From contig JAGYIR010000011.1 in the NCBI GenBank assembly GCA_018402525.1, forward strand, positions 310,001 to 374,000: a stretch of DNA of 64,000 nucleotides, given 5' to 3'. The notes under the pieces are model-generated. The model was given only the letters and a program-made list of their open reading frames with translations, was not told the origin of the DNA and made no database searches. The DNA comes from Crocinitomicaceae bacterium. GTDB lineage: Bacteria > Bacteroidota > Bacteroidia > Flavobacteriales_D > Crocinitomicaceae. A program made the position numbers and the translations under genes. Within the stretch, counting starts at the first letter, position 1. Every line of letters starts with the position of its first letter. This document shows, piece by piece, positions 45,844 through 55,561 of the stretch.

Positions 45844-46890
45844 ATGTCTATTTTTATGGATATGAAAGTATATACTGCCGCTGCTTGGATGGTCATTGCT
45901 ACCATCTTGTTTTTTGTATTGATTTATGCTCAGTCCATTATTATTCCGTTTGTTATTGCGTTATTGATTTGGTTTGTAGTAAAAAAAACGCGCGACTTAT
46001 TCGATCGATCTGCGCTCATAAAAAAATACATACCCTCATGGATTAAAGCCGGCGTTGCTTCTATTATCATATTTGGAATTATTGTTTTGATAGGCCAAGT
46101 CCTCACGAAAAATATTGAATCCTTAGCTCTTTCTTACAATGCTTACGCATCCAATATCGAAATTATATCACTAAAAATCAATAAAACATTTAACATTAAT
46201 TTGAATGATCGTTTGATCAGTTTCGTTCAAGAATTTGATTTCACAACCTACCTTCAATACTTATTCAACTCAATTTCTGATATCCTTGGAAAAATGGTGA
46301 TGATTGTCTTTTACGTAGTGTTTCTATTTGTTGAAGAGGCGTTATTCAGAAATAAAATTAAACTCATTTTTGCCTCAAACACGCAATACGAGAATGTAAG
46401 TAACATCCTAACCCGCATCGATAAATCGTTGTCAAGTTACATTAGTTTAAAAACGGTAATTAGCTTATTAACAACACTTCTGAGTTATATCATTTTACTT
46501 CTCGTTGGAATCGATTCCCCTCTCTTTTGGGCGTTTTTGATTTTCATGTTCAATTTTATCCCCTCGGTGGGACCAATCATGGGAACGCTACTTCCAGCGC
46601 TTTTTTCTCTAATTCAATTTGGTGAATTCCTGCCTGCCATTATCATTCTTATCGGAGTTGGTGGCGTAGCAACGCTTGTCGGCAGTCTCGTTGAACCAAA
46701 ATTGATGGGAAATACGTTGAATATTAGTCCATTGGTTGCGATTCTCGCATTGGCACTTTGGGGAAGTATTTGGGGGATTATCGGGATGCTTTTGTGTGTT
46801 CCAATCACTGTGGCAATGATTATTATATTCTCGCAATTTCCAGACACGCGGGGAATTGCAATTTTACTATCGGAGAAGGGACGAGTATAG
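45844..46890 (+). CDS. AI-2E family transporter (PerM-like)
   Basis: This 348-aa membrane protein has about eight transmembrane helices and the family's late motifs (FNFIPSVGPIMGTLLPA at about 238-254 and LVEPKLMGNTLNISPLVAI). Relatives move small molecules such as autoinducer-2 or ions out of the cell; the substrate here is unknown. The IS element lies 37 bases beyond its stop. Confidence 0.85.
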   Translation: MSIFMDMKVYTAAAWMVIATILFFVLIYAQSIIIPFVIALLIWFVVKKTRDLFDRSALIKKYIPSWIKAGVASIIIFGIIVLIGQVLTKNIESLALSYNAYASNIEIISLKINKTFNINLNDRLISFVQEFDFTTYLQYLFNSISDILGKMVMIVFYVVFLFVEEALFRNKIKLIFASNTQYENVSNILTRIDKSLSSYISLKTVISLLTTLLSYIILLLVGIDSPLFWAFLIFMFNFIPSVGPIMGTLLPALFSLIQFGEFLPAIIILIGVGGVATLVGSLVEPKLMGNTLNISPLVAILALALWGSIWGIIGMLLCVPITVAMIIIFSQFPDTRGIAILLSEKGRV

Positions 46891-46927
46891 AGGATTAGTA
46901 GATGTTACAAAAAGTCCTCCCCCTGCA

Positions 46928-47908
46928 CCCCCTCCAAAGAGCGATTGCCTAGCATCTCGCACATCCCAGTCTCAGTAATAGGTCGAATGAATTAATGTTT
47001 CCATAATTTGATTTAAATGCGATTTCATCCAAATAGCTTTGTAGGTGTTCTCTGCTAATGTGATGGTATTGTCCAAAAACGGCTCGCTTGACCATTGTGA
47101 AAAATCCTTCAATAGTACTTTGGTGAAATTCTCCCTTTTTCAATATTCTTTTCTGATGATTTAGAACTACATGTGTTTTAAAATCCTCCTTTAACCCGAA
47201 GTAACCTCCAAAACCATCCGTTACTATTTTACTTGCAGACTCGATAGTTGCCCTTACTATTGGTTTAATATTTTTGCCATCGGCATGACTCAAAACTTGA
47301 AGTTTCACTTGTTTGTTCTCTCTTGAAATCATGCCCAGAACGGGAGATTTATGTACCATTCCAGATTTAAATGGATTCCGCTTCTTTTTGTATGATTGTT
47401 TCATATTTGTTGTGCTTCCGCCTACATAAGTCTCGTCAATCTCGACAATTCCTTTAAGAATCAAGTCTTCTTTCATTGCTTTTCTAATTCTATGCTGGAG
47501 ATACCAGGCCGTATTTCGATTTACATTGATAGACCGAGCAAGTTGCAGGCTAGAAATTCCCTTTTTTGCAGCAAGAATTTGAGAAATGGCATAAAACCAT
47601 TTGGACAACGGAATTTTACTTGAATGAAAAATGGTTCCACATGTTACACTAAAGCTACTATTACAACTCCTACATTTAAATCCTTTTTCATATGATCTTT
47701 TATAAACTTCAACACTTTGACACCTGGTACAATGGGGTTTATTAGGCCACCTTATGCTGATTAGATAATTTTCAAAATCCCTTTCGGTCTTAAATTTTGA
47801 CACTATTGTATGTATATATATCCATGACTTTTTCTTTCAAAGAAACTCCTCTAGGTCATATTCTATTTACGTTGTGCTTTTAAATAGGCAATCGCTCTTC
47901 GGAGGGGG
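46928..47908 (-). mobile_element. IS1595-family insertion sequence
   Basis: Terminal inverted repeats of 24 bp (46928-46951 and 47885-47908), CCCCCTCC then AAGAGCGATTGCCTA with one mismatch, enclose a single transposase. The outer CCCCCTCC part may belong to the target, since similar G-rich repeats are common here. No 8-bp target duplication is seen. Confidence 0.75.
46949..47803 (-). CDS. IS1595-family transposase
   Basis: This 284-aa ISXO2-like transposase has a zinc ribbon (C25, C28, C44, C47), an HTH and a DDE catalytic set: D123 in EIDETYVGG, D196 in TDGFGG and E232 in STIEGFF. It appears complete. Its stop codon lies at the inner edge of the left terminal repeat. It belongs to the insertion sequence given above. 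Confidence 0.9.
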   Translation of the reverse strand: MSKFKTERDFENYLISIRWPNKPHCTRCQSVEVYKRSYEKGFKCRSCNSSFSVTCGTIFHSSKIPLSKWFYAISQILAAKKGISSLQLARSINVNRNTAWYLQHRIRKAMKEDLILKGIVEIDETYVGGSTTNMKQSYKKKRNPFKSGMVHKSPVLGMISRENKQVKLQVLSHADGKNIKPIVRATIESASKIVTDGFGGYFGLKEDFKTHVVLNHQKRILKKGEFHQSTIEGFFTMVKRAVFGQYHHISREHLQSYLDEIAFKSNYGNINSFDLLLRLGCARC

Positions 47909-47984
47909 AAACGTGCCGAGTACATTTCTTTTTTAACTTACTATTTACTACTGGCTACAAGACTGAACACGCTAACATTCGGAG

Positions 47985-48053
47985 ATGAATTAAAATTCTC
48001 CCTTTGGAGGAGAAGAAGCGAAAGCTTCTGATGGTAAAAGGGGGAGGATAAAC
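47985..48053. repeat. G-rich intergenic palindromic repeat
   Basis: CTCCCTTTGGAGGAG and GAAGCGAAAGCTTC hairpins precede GGGGGAGG. The CCCCCTCCAAAG at 46928 looks like a relative, so the IS may have landed in such a repeat. Confidence 0.45.
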
Positions 48054-48126
48054 ACAAATAAAAAAACCAAATTCCATCATAACACATACTTTCCTAACTT
48101 TGTTGTCATCATTAAAATTATCGGTC

Positions 48127-49773
48127 ATGTCAAAAATATTGAGTCTACTTGTTCTAATTACTGTGTTGAGTTCTTGTATGAAGGGAGAATCCGTCGATTT
48201 AGTGATTCACAATGCACGTGTGCATACGATGGAAGATGGAAATCCGATTTTTGACGCGATTGCGATTAAAGATGGAAAGATTGTAGAAGTAGGACCGGAA
48301 CGCCAGATTTTGAACAAGTACCGCGCTGATGAATTTATTGATGCTCAGAAAAAGGATGTTTATCCAGGATTTACCGATGCCCATGGTCATATCTTATCCT
48401 ATGCCAAACAGCAATTGAGCGTTGATTTGGTTGGCTGTAAATCGTACGATGAAATGATCGTTCGTGTAGAAAAATACAAGAGCAAAAAGAATCCGAAATT
48501 CATCATTGGTCGTGGCTGGGATCAATCGCTGTGGAAGGAAAACGAAATGCCCAACAACAAAAAACTGAGCGAAATTTTTCCAAATATTCCTGTGTGCTTG
48601 TTTCGCATAGACGGACATGCGTTATTGGCAAACGATTATTTGATCAAGCAATCCAACGTTATCGAGAAGTTTGCGAACGATCCCGAATTGAACCAAGGAG
48701 GGTATTTTTTCAACGATTCAACGGGTGGTTTTACAGGAATTATGGTCGACAATGCGATGAATCCAGTTTTGGACATTCTACCATCGTTTCCAGACAAAGA
48801 ACTTGAGACAGCCATCCTTGAAATTCAAGCAGAATTGTATGGATATGGAATCACAGGAGTACATGAAGCTGGTTTAGAATACGAAGAGGTTCAATTGCTA
48901 AAAAAACTCATCGATGCTGATAAATTAGGCCTAAACATCTATGCGATGCTCGCTCCCACTCCGAAGAATATTGCATTTGCGAAGAAGAATGGTGTCTACA
49001 CGCATGAAAACCTATTGATTCGCAGTTTCAAAGTCTACGGCGATGGTGCATTGGGTTCGAGAGGTGCATTTTTAAAACAGGTGTACAGCGATCATGATCA
49101 CCATCACGGTTACTTGACAACAAGCATGAAACGCATGAATGAAATAGCTGATTTATGCACGAAAATTGACTACCAAATGAACACACACGCTATTGGTGAT
49201 TCTACAAATCGTGTGTTGTTGGAATTGTATGAGCGGACGTTTGCACAAAACCCAGATCATCGTTGGCGCATTGAACACGCACAGATTGTCGATCCTGCGG
49301 ATTTCAAATTATTTGCTTCTGCGGGTGTATTTCCAAGCGTTCAACCGACACATGCCGTTTCAGATCAACGTTGGGCTGAATCACGCATTGGAGCGCACCG
49401 CATGGAAGGGGCTTATGCGTATCGTACGTTGTTGGAGCAATTTGGAATGCTTGCCATCGGAACAGATTTCCCCGTTGAACTGACAGATCCATTTCTGACG
49501 ATTCATGCCGCAGTGCAACGAAAAAATGCAGAGAATTTTCCAAGCACAGGATTCCTGCCTAAAGAACAGATAACCTTGGAGGAATGTATCAAAGGAATGA
49601 CGATTTGGGCGGCATACGCTGCTTTTCAAGAAAATGAATTGGGAACACTGGAAAAAGGAAAGGATGCAACGTTGGTAATGTTCGTCAACCCAGTGAAAAG
49701 TAATGCGGTTTTCGTTCCAAATTTCGCACACACGACTTGGATTAAAGGAAAAAAGGTCTACTCCGTAGAATAG
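48127..49773 (+). CDS. Lipoprotein amidohydrolase, YtcJ type
   Basis: This 548-aa protein starts at the ATG at 48127, which gives a lipoprotein signal (LLVLITVLSSC). The amidohydrolase-3 metal site begins with GFTDAHGHI; later HAIGD and an FPVE segment complete it. Relatives hydrolyse amides or exoenzyme substrates. It is anchored in the envelope. Its end forms part of a terminator hairpin. Confidence 0.86.
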   Translation: MSKILSLLVLITVLSSCMKGESVDLVIHNARVHTMEDGNPIFDAIAIKDGKIVEVGPERQILNKYRADEFIDAQKKDVYPGFTDAHGHILSYAKQQLSVDLVGCKSYDEMIVRVEKYKSKKNPKFIIGRGWDQSLWKENEMPNNKKLSEIFPNIPVCLFRIDGHALLANDYLIKQSNVIEKFANDPELNQGGYFFNDSTGGFTGIMVDNAMNPVLDILPSFPDKELETAILEIQAELYGYGITGVHEAGLEYEEVQLLKKLIDADKLGLNIYAMLAPTPKNIAFAKKNGVYTHENLLIRSFKVYGDGALGSRGAFLKQVYSDHDHHHGYLTTSMKRMNEIADLCTKIDYQMNTHAIGDSTNRVLLELYERTFAQNPDHRWRIEHAQIVDPADFKLFASAGVFPSVQPTHAVSDQRWAESRIGAHRMEGAYAYRTLLEQFGMLAIGTDFPVELTDPFLTIHAAVQRKNAENFPSTGFLPKEQITLEECIKGMTIWAAYAAFQENELGTLEKGKDATLVMFVNPVKSNAVFVPNFAHTTWIKGKKVYSVE

Positions 49774-49781
49774 ACCCTTTT
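49751..49781 (+). terminator. Hairpin terminator overlapping the amidohydrolase stop
   Basis: AAAAGG-TCTA pairs with TAGA-CC(C)TTTT; the stop codon TAG at 49771-49773 lies in the right arm. Confidence 0.55.
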
Positions 49782-49837
49782 AAAACGCACTCCGATCATC
49801 AAACCAGAAAGAAATCGAAATCCATTTGTAGAGACTC

Positions 49838-50803
49838 TTAAAACGATGGACATGAAATTGTTCTAAACGTCGCAGGCTTGTCCTTGCAATTCAAATTAAG
49901 TCCAAGTGACACTTCATGAGAACCACCTGAGACTCCGTTGTTGAGTTTTGATACCGTTACATCGTAACTGTATCCAATTCTAAATTTCCCTGTGTTGACA
50001 CCAATTGATAAGATAAAAGCATCTCTATTTCTATACCATGCACCTACGTTAAACACACCATACTTGAGGTATGTTCCGATACAAATTTCTTGAAATCCAT
50101 TTTGGTATTGGTAAATCACGTTCGGCATAATAGAAGTCGTGTTGTTGTATTGCGACTTGCCTCCCAATTTAATTTCGGCTCCCATGTGTCCTGTAAAACG
50201 CATCGGCAATCGCGATTCACCTACGATCATTGATTCATTTGGCATGTTCAAATGATGTGCAGCAACTCCAAAGAAAAAATGTTTGCTGTATCCTACGATT
50301 CCTGCTGATGCATCAAAAAAGTAGCGACTTCCACCTCTTGGAACATCTCCTGTTTGGTAGATAAATCCTCTTCGTGGGTCAATCATATCGCCAAATGTCA
50401 ATTTATCCCAATCCAAATATTTATTGGTCATCGCTGCTTTGGCACCGAATAGAATGTTGAATTTACGGTTTACCTTTAAGTGGTAAGAGTAAATCAAACC
50501 AAGGCTTGAAGTAAAGATAGTTCCTTGCCCTTGCTGATCGTGGGTAGCAATAATACCAATACCACCAGAAATATTTTTAAAATATTGATCATAGGAAATA
50601 CTGTACGTAACATAGTTTCCCGTCAAACTTGGCCATTGGTTTCTATAGCTCGAAGCAAAACGCGCACATCCTTGAGAACCAGCAAAGGCCGGATTCAAGT
50701 AGAGGGGATTAGCGTAGAACTGCGTAAACTGCGGGTCTTGCGCTACGGCATTTGTGGAAATAAATCCAAACAGTAAGAGCGTGTATAGTTTAATTGCTTT
50801 CAT
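49838..50803 (-). CDS. PorP/SprF family type IX secretion membrane protein
   Basis: This 321-aa protein has a signal peptide (about 1-21, ending NAVAQ), then the PorP hallmark DPQFTQFYANPLYLNPAFAG and a beta-barrel with an ending typical of the family. PorP/SprF proteins sit in the outer membrane and partner with T9SS cargo. It is the last gene of an operon that begins with an ECF sigma factor and contains a broken paralogue just upstream. Confidence 0.9.
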   Translation of the reverse strand: MKAIKLYTLLLFGFISTNAVAQDPQFTQFYANPLYLNPAFAGSQGCARFASSYRNQWPSLTGNYVTYSISYDQYFKNISGGIGIIATHDQQGQGTIFTSSLGLIYSYHLKVNRKFNILFGAKAAMTNKYLDWDKLTFGDMIDPRRGFIYQTGDVPRGGSRYFFDASAGIVGYSKHFFFGVAAHHLNMPNESMIVGESRLPMRFTGHMGAEIKLGGKSQYNNTTSIMPNVIYQYQNGFQEICIGTYLKYGVFNVGAWYRNRDAFILSIGVNTGKFRIGYSYDVTVSKLNNGVSGGSHEVSLGLNLNCKDKPATFRTISCPSF

Positions 50804-50806
50804 AAT

Positions 50807-51740
50807 CTATAGTTTAATAAATCGATTGCCAAAGCGGCTTTGTTTTCCAGTGAATCTTATTGTAAGTTGATGCGAAATTTCTCTTTTCTCCGTCATTCTA
50901 CTAATTGAATAATCGGCGTTGTAATACATTGCAAAATGATCAAACTTCATCCCAATAGTTGCTGAAGGATCATAATTTGAAGAATATGATGCTCCTATAA
51001 CGAATCCACTCCATTGAAAATTAGCACCCACCCAAAGTTCAGATAGCTGTCCCTTGCTCTGATACACGGCATAAGGCGAAAGTCTCACATTTCCCTTTCG
51101 CGATACCCAATCTGTCCCAAGATTCGCTACAAAATGATAATCGGCTCTTTCTGGATTGTTGATTGAATTGCTGTACATGTTGTCCTTGTGTCTAAATAAA
51201 TTATCTAACTGAACTCCTGCAAAGAACCATTTAGTATTCACCATTAATCCGGCGCCAAAATCCTTGTACCACAAATCCTTCCCAAGCGGTGACGATCCAT
51301 CTGGATAATAATCATGCATAATTCCTCTCTCCACTTCAACTGCTGTGACATCAGTCATGCGGTTCTTGATTAAGTGACTTATTCCCCATTTTAAATCGAA
51401 TCGATGGTTCAAAGGAAATGGTATTAGAAATAGAAATTTTTGGAGAGTATGTTAAGGCAACATCTGCGACGTGCACTCCCCCATTTCTATACATTGCGTG
51501 ATTCATCTGAATTCCAATTCCACCGCGCATTCCGTACACGTAATTATCCACATTCACTTGATTCATCAGCAATTCGTTCTCTTGCCCATACCATTGCAAG
51601 CGCGATAATGTTTGTACTCTTGGTGCCAACTGCGTACCGGCTGAGCTAAAATTCACGTCAGACGCCGACATTCCAGGAATGCTGAACTGTGGATCTCTAT
51701 AATTTTTCAGTGCAATTGGATTGTCCATCATGTTTTTCAC
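50807..51740 (-). pseudogene. Frameshifted PorP/SprF-like gene
   Basis: Two overlapping frames together look like one PorP/SprF protein: 51351-51740 (about 129 aa, YRDPQFSIPGMSASDVN, ending near SIRFKMGNKSL) and 50807-51412 (201 aa, from about DLKWGISHLIKN to RFGNRFIKL). The frames differ by +1 and the switch must fall in 51351-51412, where AAAA and GGGG runs occur. A one-base insertion or a sequencing error would explain it. No classical -1 slippery site fits the direction. The start (GTG at 51740 or ATG at 51731) gives no signal peptide. Confidence 0.7.
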
Positions 51741-52527
51741 CTTTCGTTGAAAATGCAGAGAGTTTATGTTTGAATGAAAGTGAATAATCAGAACTACTTT
51801 TCACTGATTTCCTCTTGATTTCCAATTTTTCAATGGATTTTTCTTTCAAAGTCGCGTTAATTAGATAGGCAAATTTTATTTCGTTATGTTGATCTAAATT
51901 CAATGTATGAATTGGTTTCACATTCAAACCACCAATAAACCCTCCTTGATTTTGATTGTTAGTCGCAGTGAACGAATTCAAGTTTTGATTGCTTTCCGCT
52001 GGATTGTAACTGTCCTGGGTTGAAACCGATGTTATTCCATCACTTACGGCATCATTCTGTGAATAGTCCACCTGATGGGCTGCATCCTGATTCGAAGCAA
52101 CAAAAGCTTGGTCGTTGGCTTTATCCACTGATTGGTTTCGCTCATTATATGTTCCTGCTGAAGCAATTCCCAAAGCTACATCAATTCCAGACGCACTATG
52201 ACGATTGTCCATATGCGCAATCTGCGAGGAAGTAGTTGCATTTTCTCCCATTGGAATTAGCGCGAGCATCAATCCAATCCCTGCGACTGATGCACTGGCG
52301 AGATCCATAAACCAAAGAACGGGTCTATCTCGCTTCAAACTTTCTTTTCTTGTATAGACAACGTTGGATTTTTTCAAACGTGCACTTTCCCAGACATCCT
52401 TGTCGACATCCAATTCAGGATGAAGCAACAAAAACGTCTTTAACTGTTCGACTTGAGAAGGCGATAAATTTCCTTCGGTCAACTCAAACAACCATAAGTC
52501 AATATTTGAAAATGAAGGGTTGCTCAT
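51697..52527 (-). CDS. Probable membrane anti-sigma factor
   Basis: This 276-aa protein begins with a short helical sigma-binding-like region (about 1-60), one transmembrane helix at about 70-93 and a Ser/Asn/Gln-rich periplasmic tail. Its ATG overlaps the sigma-factor stop (ATGA), the usual arrangement of ECF sigma/anti-sigma pairs. The end overlaps the PorP-like frame by about 44 bases, so the C-terminus may have been altered by a second frameshift. It could originally have continued into the PorP-like domain. Confidence 0.7.
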   Translation of the reverse strand: MSNPSFSNIDLWLFELTEGNLSPSQVEQLKTFLLLHPELDVDKDVWESARLKKSNVVYTRKESLKRDRPVLWFMDLASASVAGIGLMLALIPMGENATTSSQIAHMDNRHSASGIDVALGIASAGTYNERNQSVDKANDQAFVASNQDAAHQVDYSQNDAVSDGITSVSTQDSYNPAESNQNLNSFTATNNQNQGGFIGGLNVKPIHTLNLDQHNEIKFAYLINATLKEKSIEKLEIKRKSVKSSSDYSLSFKHKLSAFSTKGEKHDGQSNCTEKL

Positions 52528-53012
52528 ACTAGCTCTACTAATCCTTTTAACTGCTTTTTAATTTTTCTACGAGCCCTAAACAGATATACTTTGACTTGTG
52601 ATTCGCTTACATCCAGAATATCTCCAATCTCCTTGTAAGAATATCCTTCAACATCTCTAAGGAGGATAATACTCTTTTGGACTGGAGGCAAAATGTTCAC
52701 TGCTCTGTTTACCACCTGATTTGATTCGAAATTACCAGGACTTACTTCCCCTTTCTCATATGTTTCCATGTGATCAGAAAACGAAAGTCGTTTCTTACGG
52801 TTCGAAAAATTAATCATTGCATTGTGTGCGGTTGTAAACATCCAGGACTTCGCTTTCGCCGGATCTACCTTTCTGCGATTCACCCAAAGTTTTTCAAAAA
52901 CATCTTGCACAATATCCTCCGCATCTTCACGGTCGTGAAGAAAGCTCAATGCATAGCCGAACAAATTGTTGGCATGCAAATCAACTACGGTATTGTACTC
53001 TTGTCTTTTCAA
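52524..53012 (-). CDS. ECF-type RNA polymerase sigma factor
   Basis: This 162-aa factor has region 2 (LFGYALSFLHDREDAEDIVQ, then FEKLW) and region 4 (LPPVQKSIILLRDVEGYSYKEI, LDVSESQVKVYLFRARRKIK). It likely controls this operon and other envelope or T9SS genes. It lies directly before the anti-sigma gene. A SigP-type factor is known to regulate T9SS genes in Porphyromonas, but orthology is not shown. Confidence 0.9.
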   Translation of the reverse strand: MKRQEYNTVVDLHANNLFGYALSFLHDREDAEDIVQDVFEKLWVNRRKVDPAKAKSWMFTTAHNAMINFSNRKKRLSFSDHMETYEKGEVSPGNFESNQVVNRAVNILPPVQKSIILLRDVEGYSYKEIGDILDVSESQVKVYLFRARRKIKKQLKGLVELV

Positions 53013-53255
53013 AATCGGTTTAGTATTCGTTACAGTTAAAACAATCAGAACACCAATAATGTTACACTTATAACATCTAAAGTTAGTCGTTATTACTTAT
53101 ATATAGAGGGGAATTACCAAATGACACTTTATGGTTAATATTTCCACATGTTTGTTGAATATTTTTCAACGCGTTTTTTATTGAATTTTACATCCTCACA
53201 ATTACAGGAAGGATAATTATTGAGTTTTTAAATCCTTGAATCTTTGAATTTTCCG

Positions 53256-55067
53256 ATGGAAGCAAATTTTCATTATATTCGTACAGACTATAACATGAAA
53301 GCTATGATACCAACGAAAAGACTATTTGACATTCCTTACCACCAACTGAAGAGTTACCCAAACAGCAATATGTTTGTGACCAAAACCGACGGGAAATGGG
53401 TAGGTGTTTCTACACAAGAGTTTTTAAACGAAGCGATGCAAGTTTCCAAAGGACTTATTGCGCTTGGTGTCAAAGCAGGAGACAACGTCGGAATCATCTC
53501 TGGAACACGTTACGAGTGGAATGTCATGGATATCGCTATTCAGCAGACCGGTGCGATTGTCGTTCCGTTTTACCCAAATATTTCTGAAAACGATTACCGT
53601 TACATCTTCAACGATGCAGGAATAAAAATCTGTGTCCTTGCCAACGAGGAATTGTTCGGAAAAATAGAAAATATCAAGAAAGACACACCTGCGCTAGAAC
53701 ATGTTTTCACCATGGAAAATGTTTCCGGAGCGAAGCATTGGTCTGAAATAAAAAAATTAGGTGAGGGTGTTTCTGATCAAGATGTTAAAGATCGTATGGA
53801 TCCAGTAAAACACGAAGATTTAGCAACGATTATTTACACCTCTGGAACGACTGGAAATCCGAAAGGCGTTATGCTTTCTCATAAAAATATTTTATCCAAC
53901 GTTGAAGCGTGTATTGAGCCTATTCCAGCAGATAAAGATTCTAAAGTGCTGTCCTTCTTACCTGTTTGTCACGTGTACGAGCGTATGTTACATTATTTAT
54001 ACATGTACTTGGGTTGTTCAATTCATTTTGCGGAATCCATGGACACGATTGGAGATAATATACGTGAAGTCAAACCCGACGTTTTCACAGCCGTTCCAAG
54101 ACTACTTGAAAAAGTATTCGACAAAATCATGGCGAAAGGTGATGAACTGAAAGGAATCAAACGTGCTCTATTTTTCTGGGCAGTGAACTTGGCAGATCAA
54201 TACGATGTGGTCGGTCGTTCTGCTTGGTACAATTTTAAACTGAAGATTGCCCGCAAACTCATTTTCTCAAAGTGGCGTGAAGCATTGGGTGGAAATGTAC
54301 GTGCTATTGCTTCAGGAAGTGCTGCGCTACAACCACGTTTAGCACGTATTTTCCTAGGTGCAGGAATTGATATTTTGGAAGGTTACGGACTTACAGAAAC
54401 ATCTCCTGTGGTTTCGGTGAACAGTCACCAAAAAGGAATCCGCATTGGAACTGTAGGTGCGCTGATTGACAATGTTGAAGTGAAAATTGCAGAGGACGGT
54501 GAAATCTTGGTCAAAGGTCCAAATGTGATGCTTGGATACTACAATTTACCTGAAGTGACTGCTGAAGTGATGAAAGACGGCTGGTTCCACACAGGAGATA
54601 TCGGTGAATTTGTGGAAGGAAAATTCCTGAAAATCACTGACCGTAAAAAGGAAATTTTCAAAACGTCAGGTGGAAAATACATCGTTCCTCAAGCGATGGA
54701 AAATAAGTTTAAAGAATCGCGCTTTATTGAGCAAGTAATGGTGATTGGTGAAGGAGAAAAACACCCTGCTGCCTTGATTGTGCCTAGCTTTGACTTTGTG
54801 CGCGAATGGGCAAAACGTAAAAATGTTAAACTTGCAGATGACAGCAACATTGAACTTGTCGCTTCTACGGACGTTCGAAATAGAATAATGGAGGAAGTGA
54901 ATACCTTCAATAAAGAATTTGGAAGCTGGGAACAAATCAAACGCATTGAACTGCTCGACAAAGAGATGTCAGTGGAAGGAGGCGAATTAACACCAACCTT
55001 GAAGCTGAAACGTAAGAAAATCATGGAAATGTACGCAGATAAGGTGCGCGCGATTTATGGGGAGTAG
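53256..55067 (+). CDS. Long-chain acyl-CoA synthetase (AMP-forming)
   Basis: This enzyme of about 603 aa activates fatty acids via an acyl-adenylate. The ATP loop is IIYTSGTTGNPKGVMLSHKN, the A5 motif GYGLTETSP, A7 GWFHTGDIGEF. The start is ATG 53256, or possibly ATG 53295; both keep the whole enzyme. It is the only member in the window and is transcribed away from the sigma operon. Confidence 0.92.
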   Translation: MEANFHYIRTDYNMKAMIPTKRLFDIPYHQLKSYPNSNMFVTKTDGKWVGVSTQEFLNEAMQVSKGLIALGVKAGDNVGIISGTRYEWNVMDIAIQQTGAIVVPFYPNISENDYRYIFNDAGIKICVLANEELFGKIENIKKDTPALEHVFTMENVSGAKHWSEIKKLGEGVSDQDVKDRMDPVKHEDLATIIYTSGTTGNPKGVMLSHKNILSNVEACIEPIPADKDSKVLSFLPVCHVYERMLHYLYMYLGCSIHFAESMDTIGDNIREVKPDVFTAVPRLLEKVFDKIMAKGDELKGIKRALFFWAVNLADQYDVVGRSAWYNFKLKIARKLIFSKWREALGGNVRAIASGSAALQPRLARIFLGAGIDILEGYGLTETSPVVSVNSHQKGIRIGTVGALIDNVEVKIAEDGEILVKGPNVMLGYYNLPEVTAEVMKDGWFHTGDIGEFVEGKFLKITDRKKEIFKTSGGKYIVPQAMENKFKESRFIEQVMVIGEGEKHPAALIVPSFDFVREWAKRKNVKLADDSNIELVASTDVRNRIMEEVNTFNKEFGSWEQIKRIELLDKEMSVEGGELTPTLKLKRKKIMEMYADKVRAIYGE

Positions 55068-55076
55068 TCGAAATAG

Positions 55077-55403
55077 TTACGGTTTAACCACCGTCATTTT
55101 CACTACCACATGATGAAACTTCGGATAATGATTTCCTTTTTCGAACGTGAAGGATTTTAAATAGTTTTTTAGCTCAAATTCAGCTGGAGTACTTTTTAAA
55201 TTCGATTCAACCAAACGGACACTGGTGACATTCCCTTCTCTACTCACAGCGAGTTCAAATTTTGCCGTACCTGATTTAACACCTTCAACAATGAATTTAG
55301 AACCTGATGTCATTTGTCGCCCTTCGTCCATCAAGGTTCCACTCATTAACTGTCCGTAGGCCGTTCCGCAAAACAAAGAAAAAATGATAACGAGTCGCTG
55401 CAT
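55077..55403 (-). CDS. Small exported TonB-C-like protein
   Basis: This 108-aa protein has a signal peptide (about 1-17, CGTAYGQ) and a beta-alpha-beta unit with VEGVKSGTAKFELAVSREGNVTSVRLVES and KFHHVVVKMTVV, similar to the C-terminal fold of TonB or related periplasmic proteins. No membrane helix follows. The role is unknown. Confidence 0.65.
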   Translation of the reverse strand: MQRLVIIFSLFCGTAYGQLMSGTLMDEGRQMTSGSKFIVEGVKSGTAKFELAVSREGNVTSVRLVESNLKSTPAEFELKNYLKSFTFEKGNHYPKFHHVVVKMTVVKP

Positions 55404-55439
55404 AGTTTAATTTTTATAAAGCTAATTATTTTCGTGGAA

Positions 55440-55561
55440 AATAATAGTTCAAAGTTCAAGAAGTTTAAAATTCAAAGGTTGGATCTTACAGTATACTATG
55501 ACGGTTCAATCGAACAACTCTAAACTCTAAACTCTAAATTCTTAATTCTACACTCCCAACT
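55440..55561. repeat. AT-rich degenerate repeats
   Basis: Short units such as CTCTAAA (three in a row at about 55518-55540) and TTCAAAG follow one another between the 108-aa gene and recG. There is no gene. Confidence 0.5.

Noticed and set aside
51351-51412. Programmed frameshifting in the PorP-like gene
   Set aside because: The needed shift is +1 and the nearby TTTAAAA heptamer sits in the wrong frame for a -1 event. A one-base insertion is simpler.
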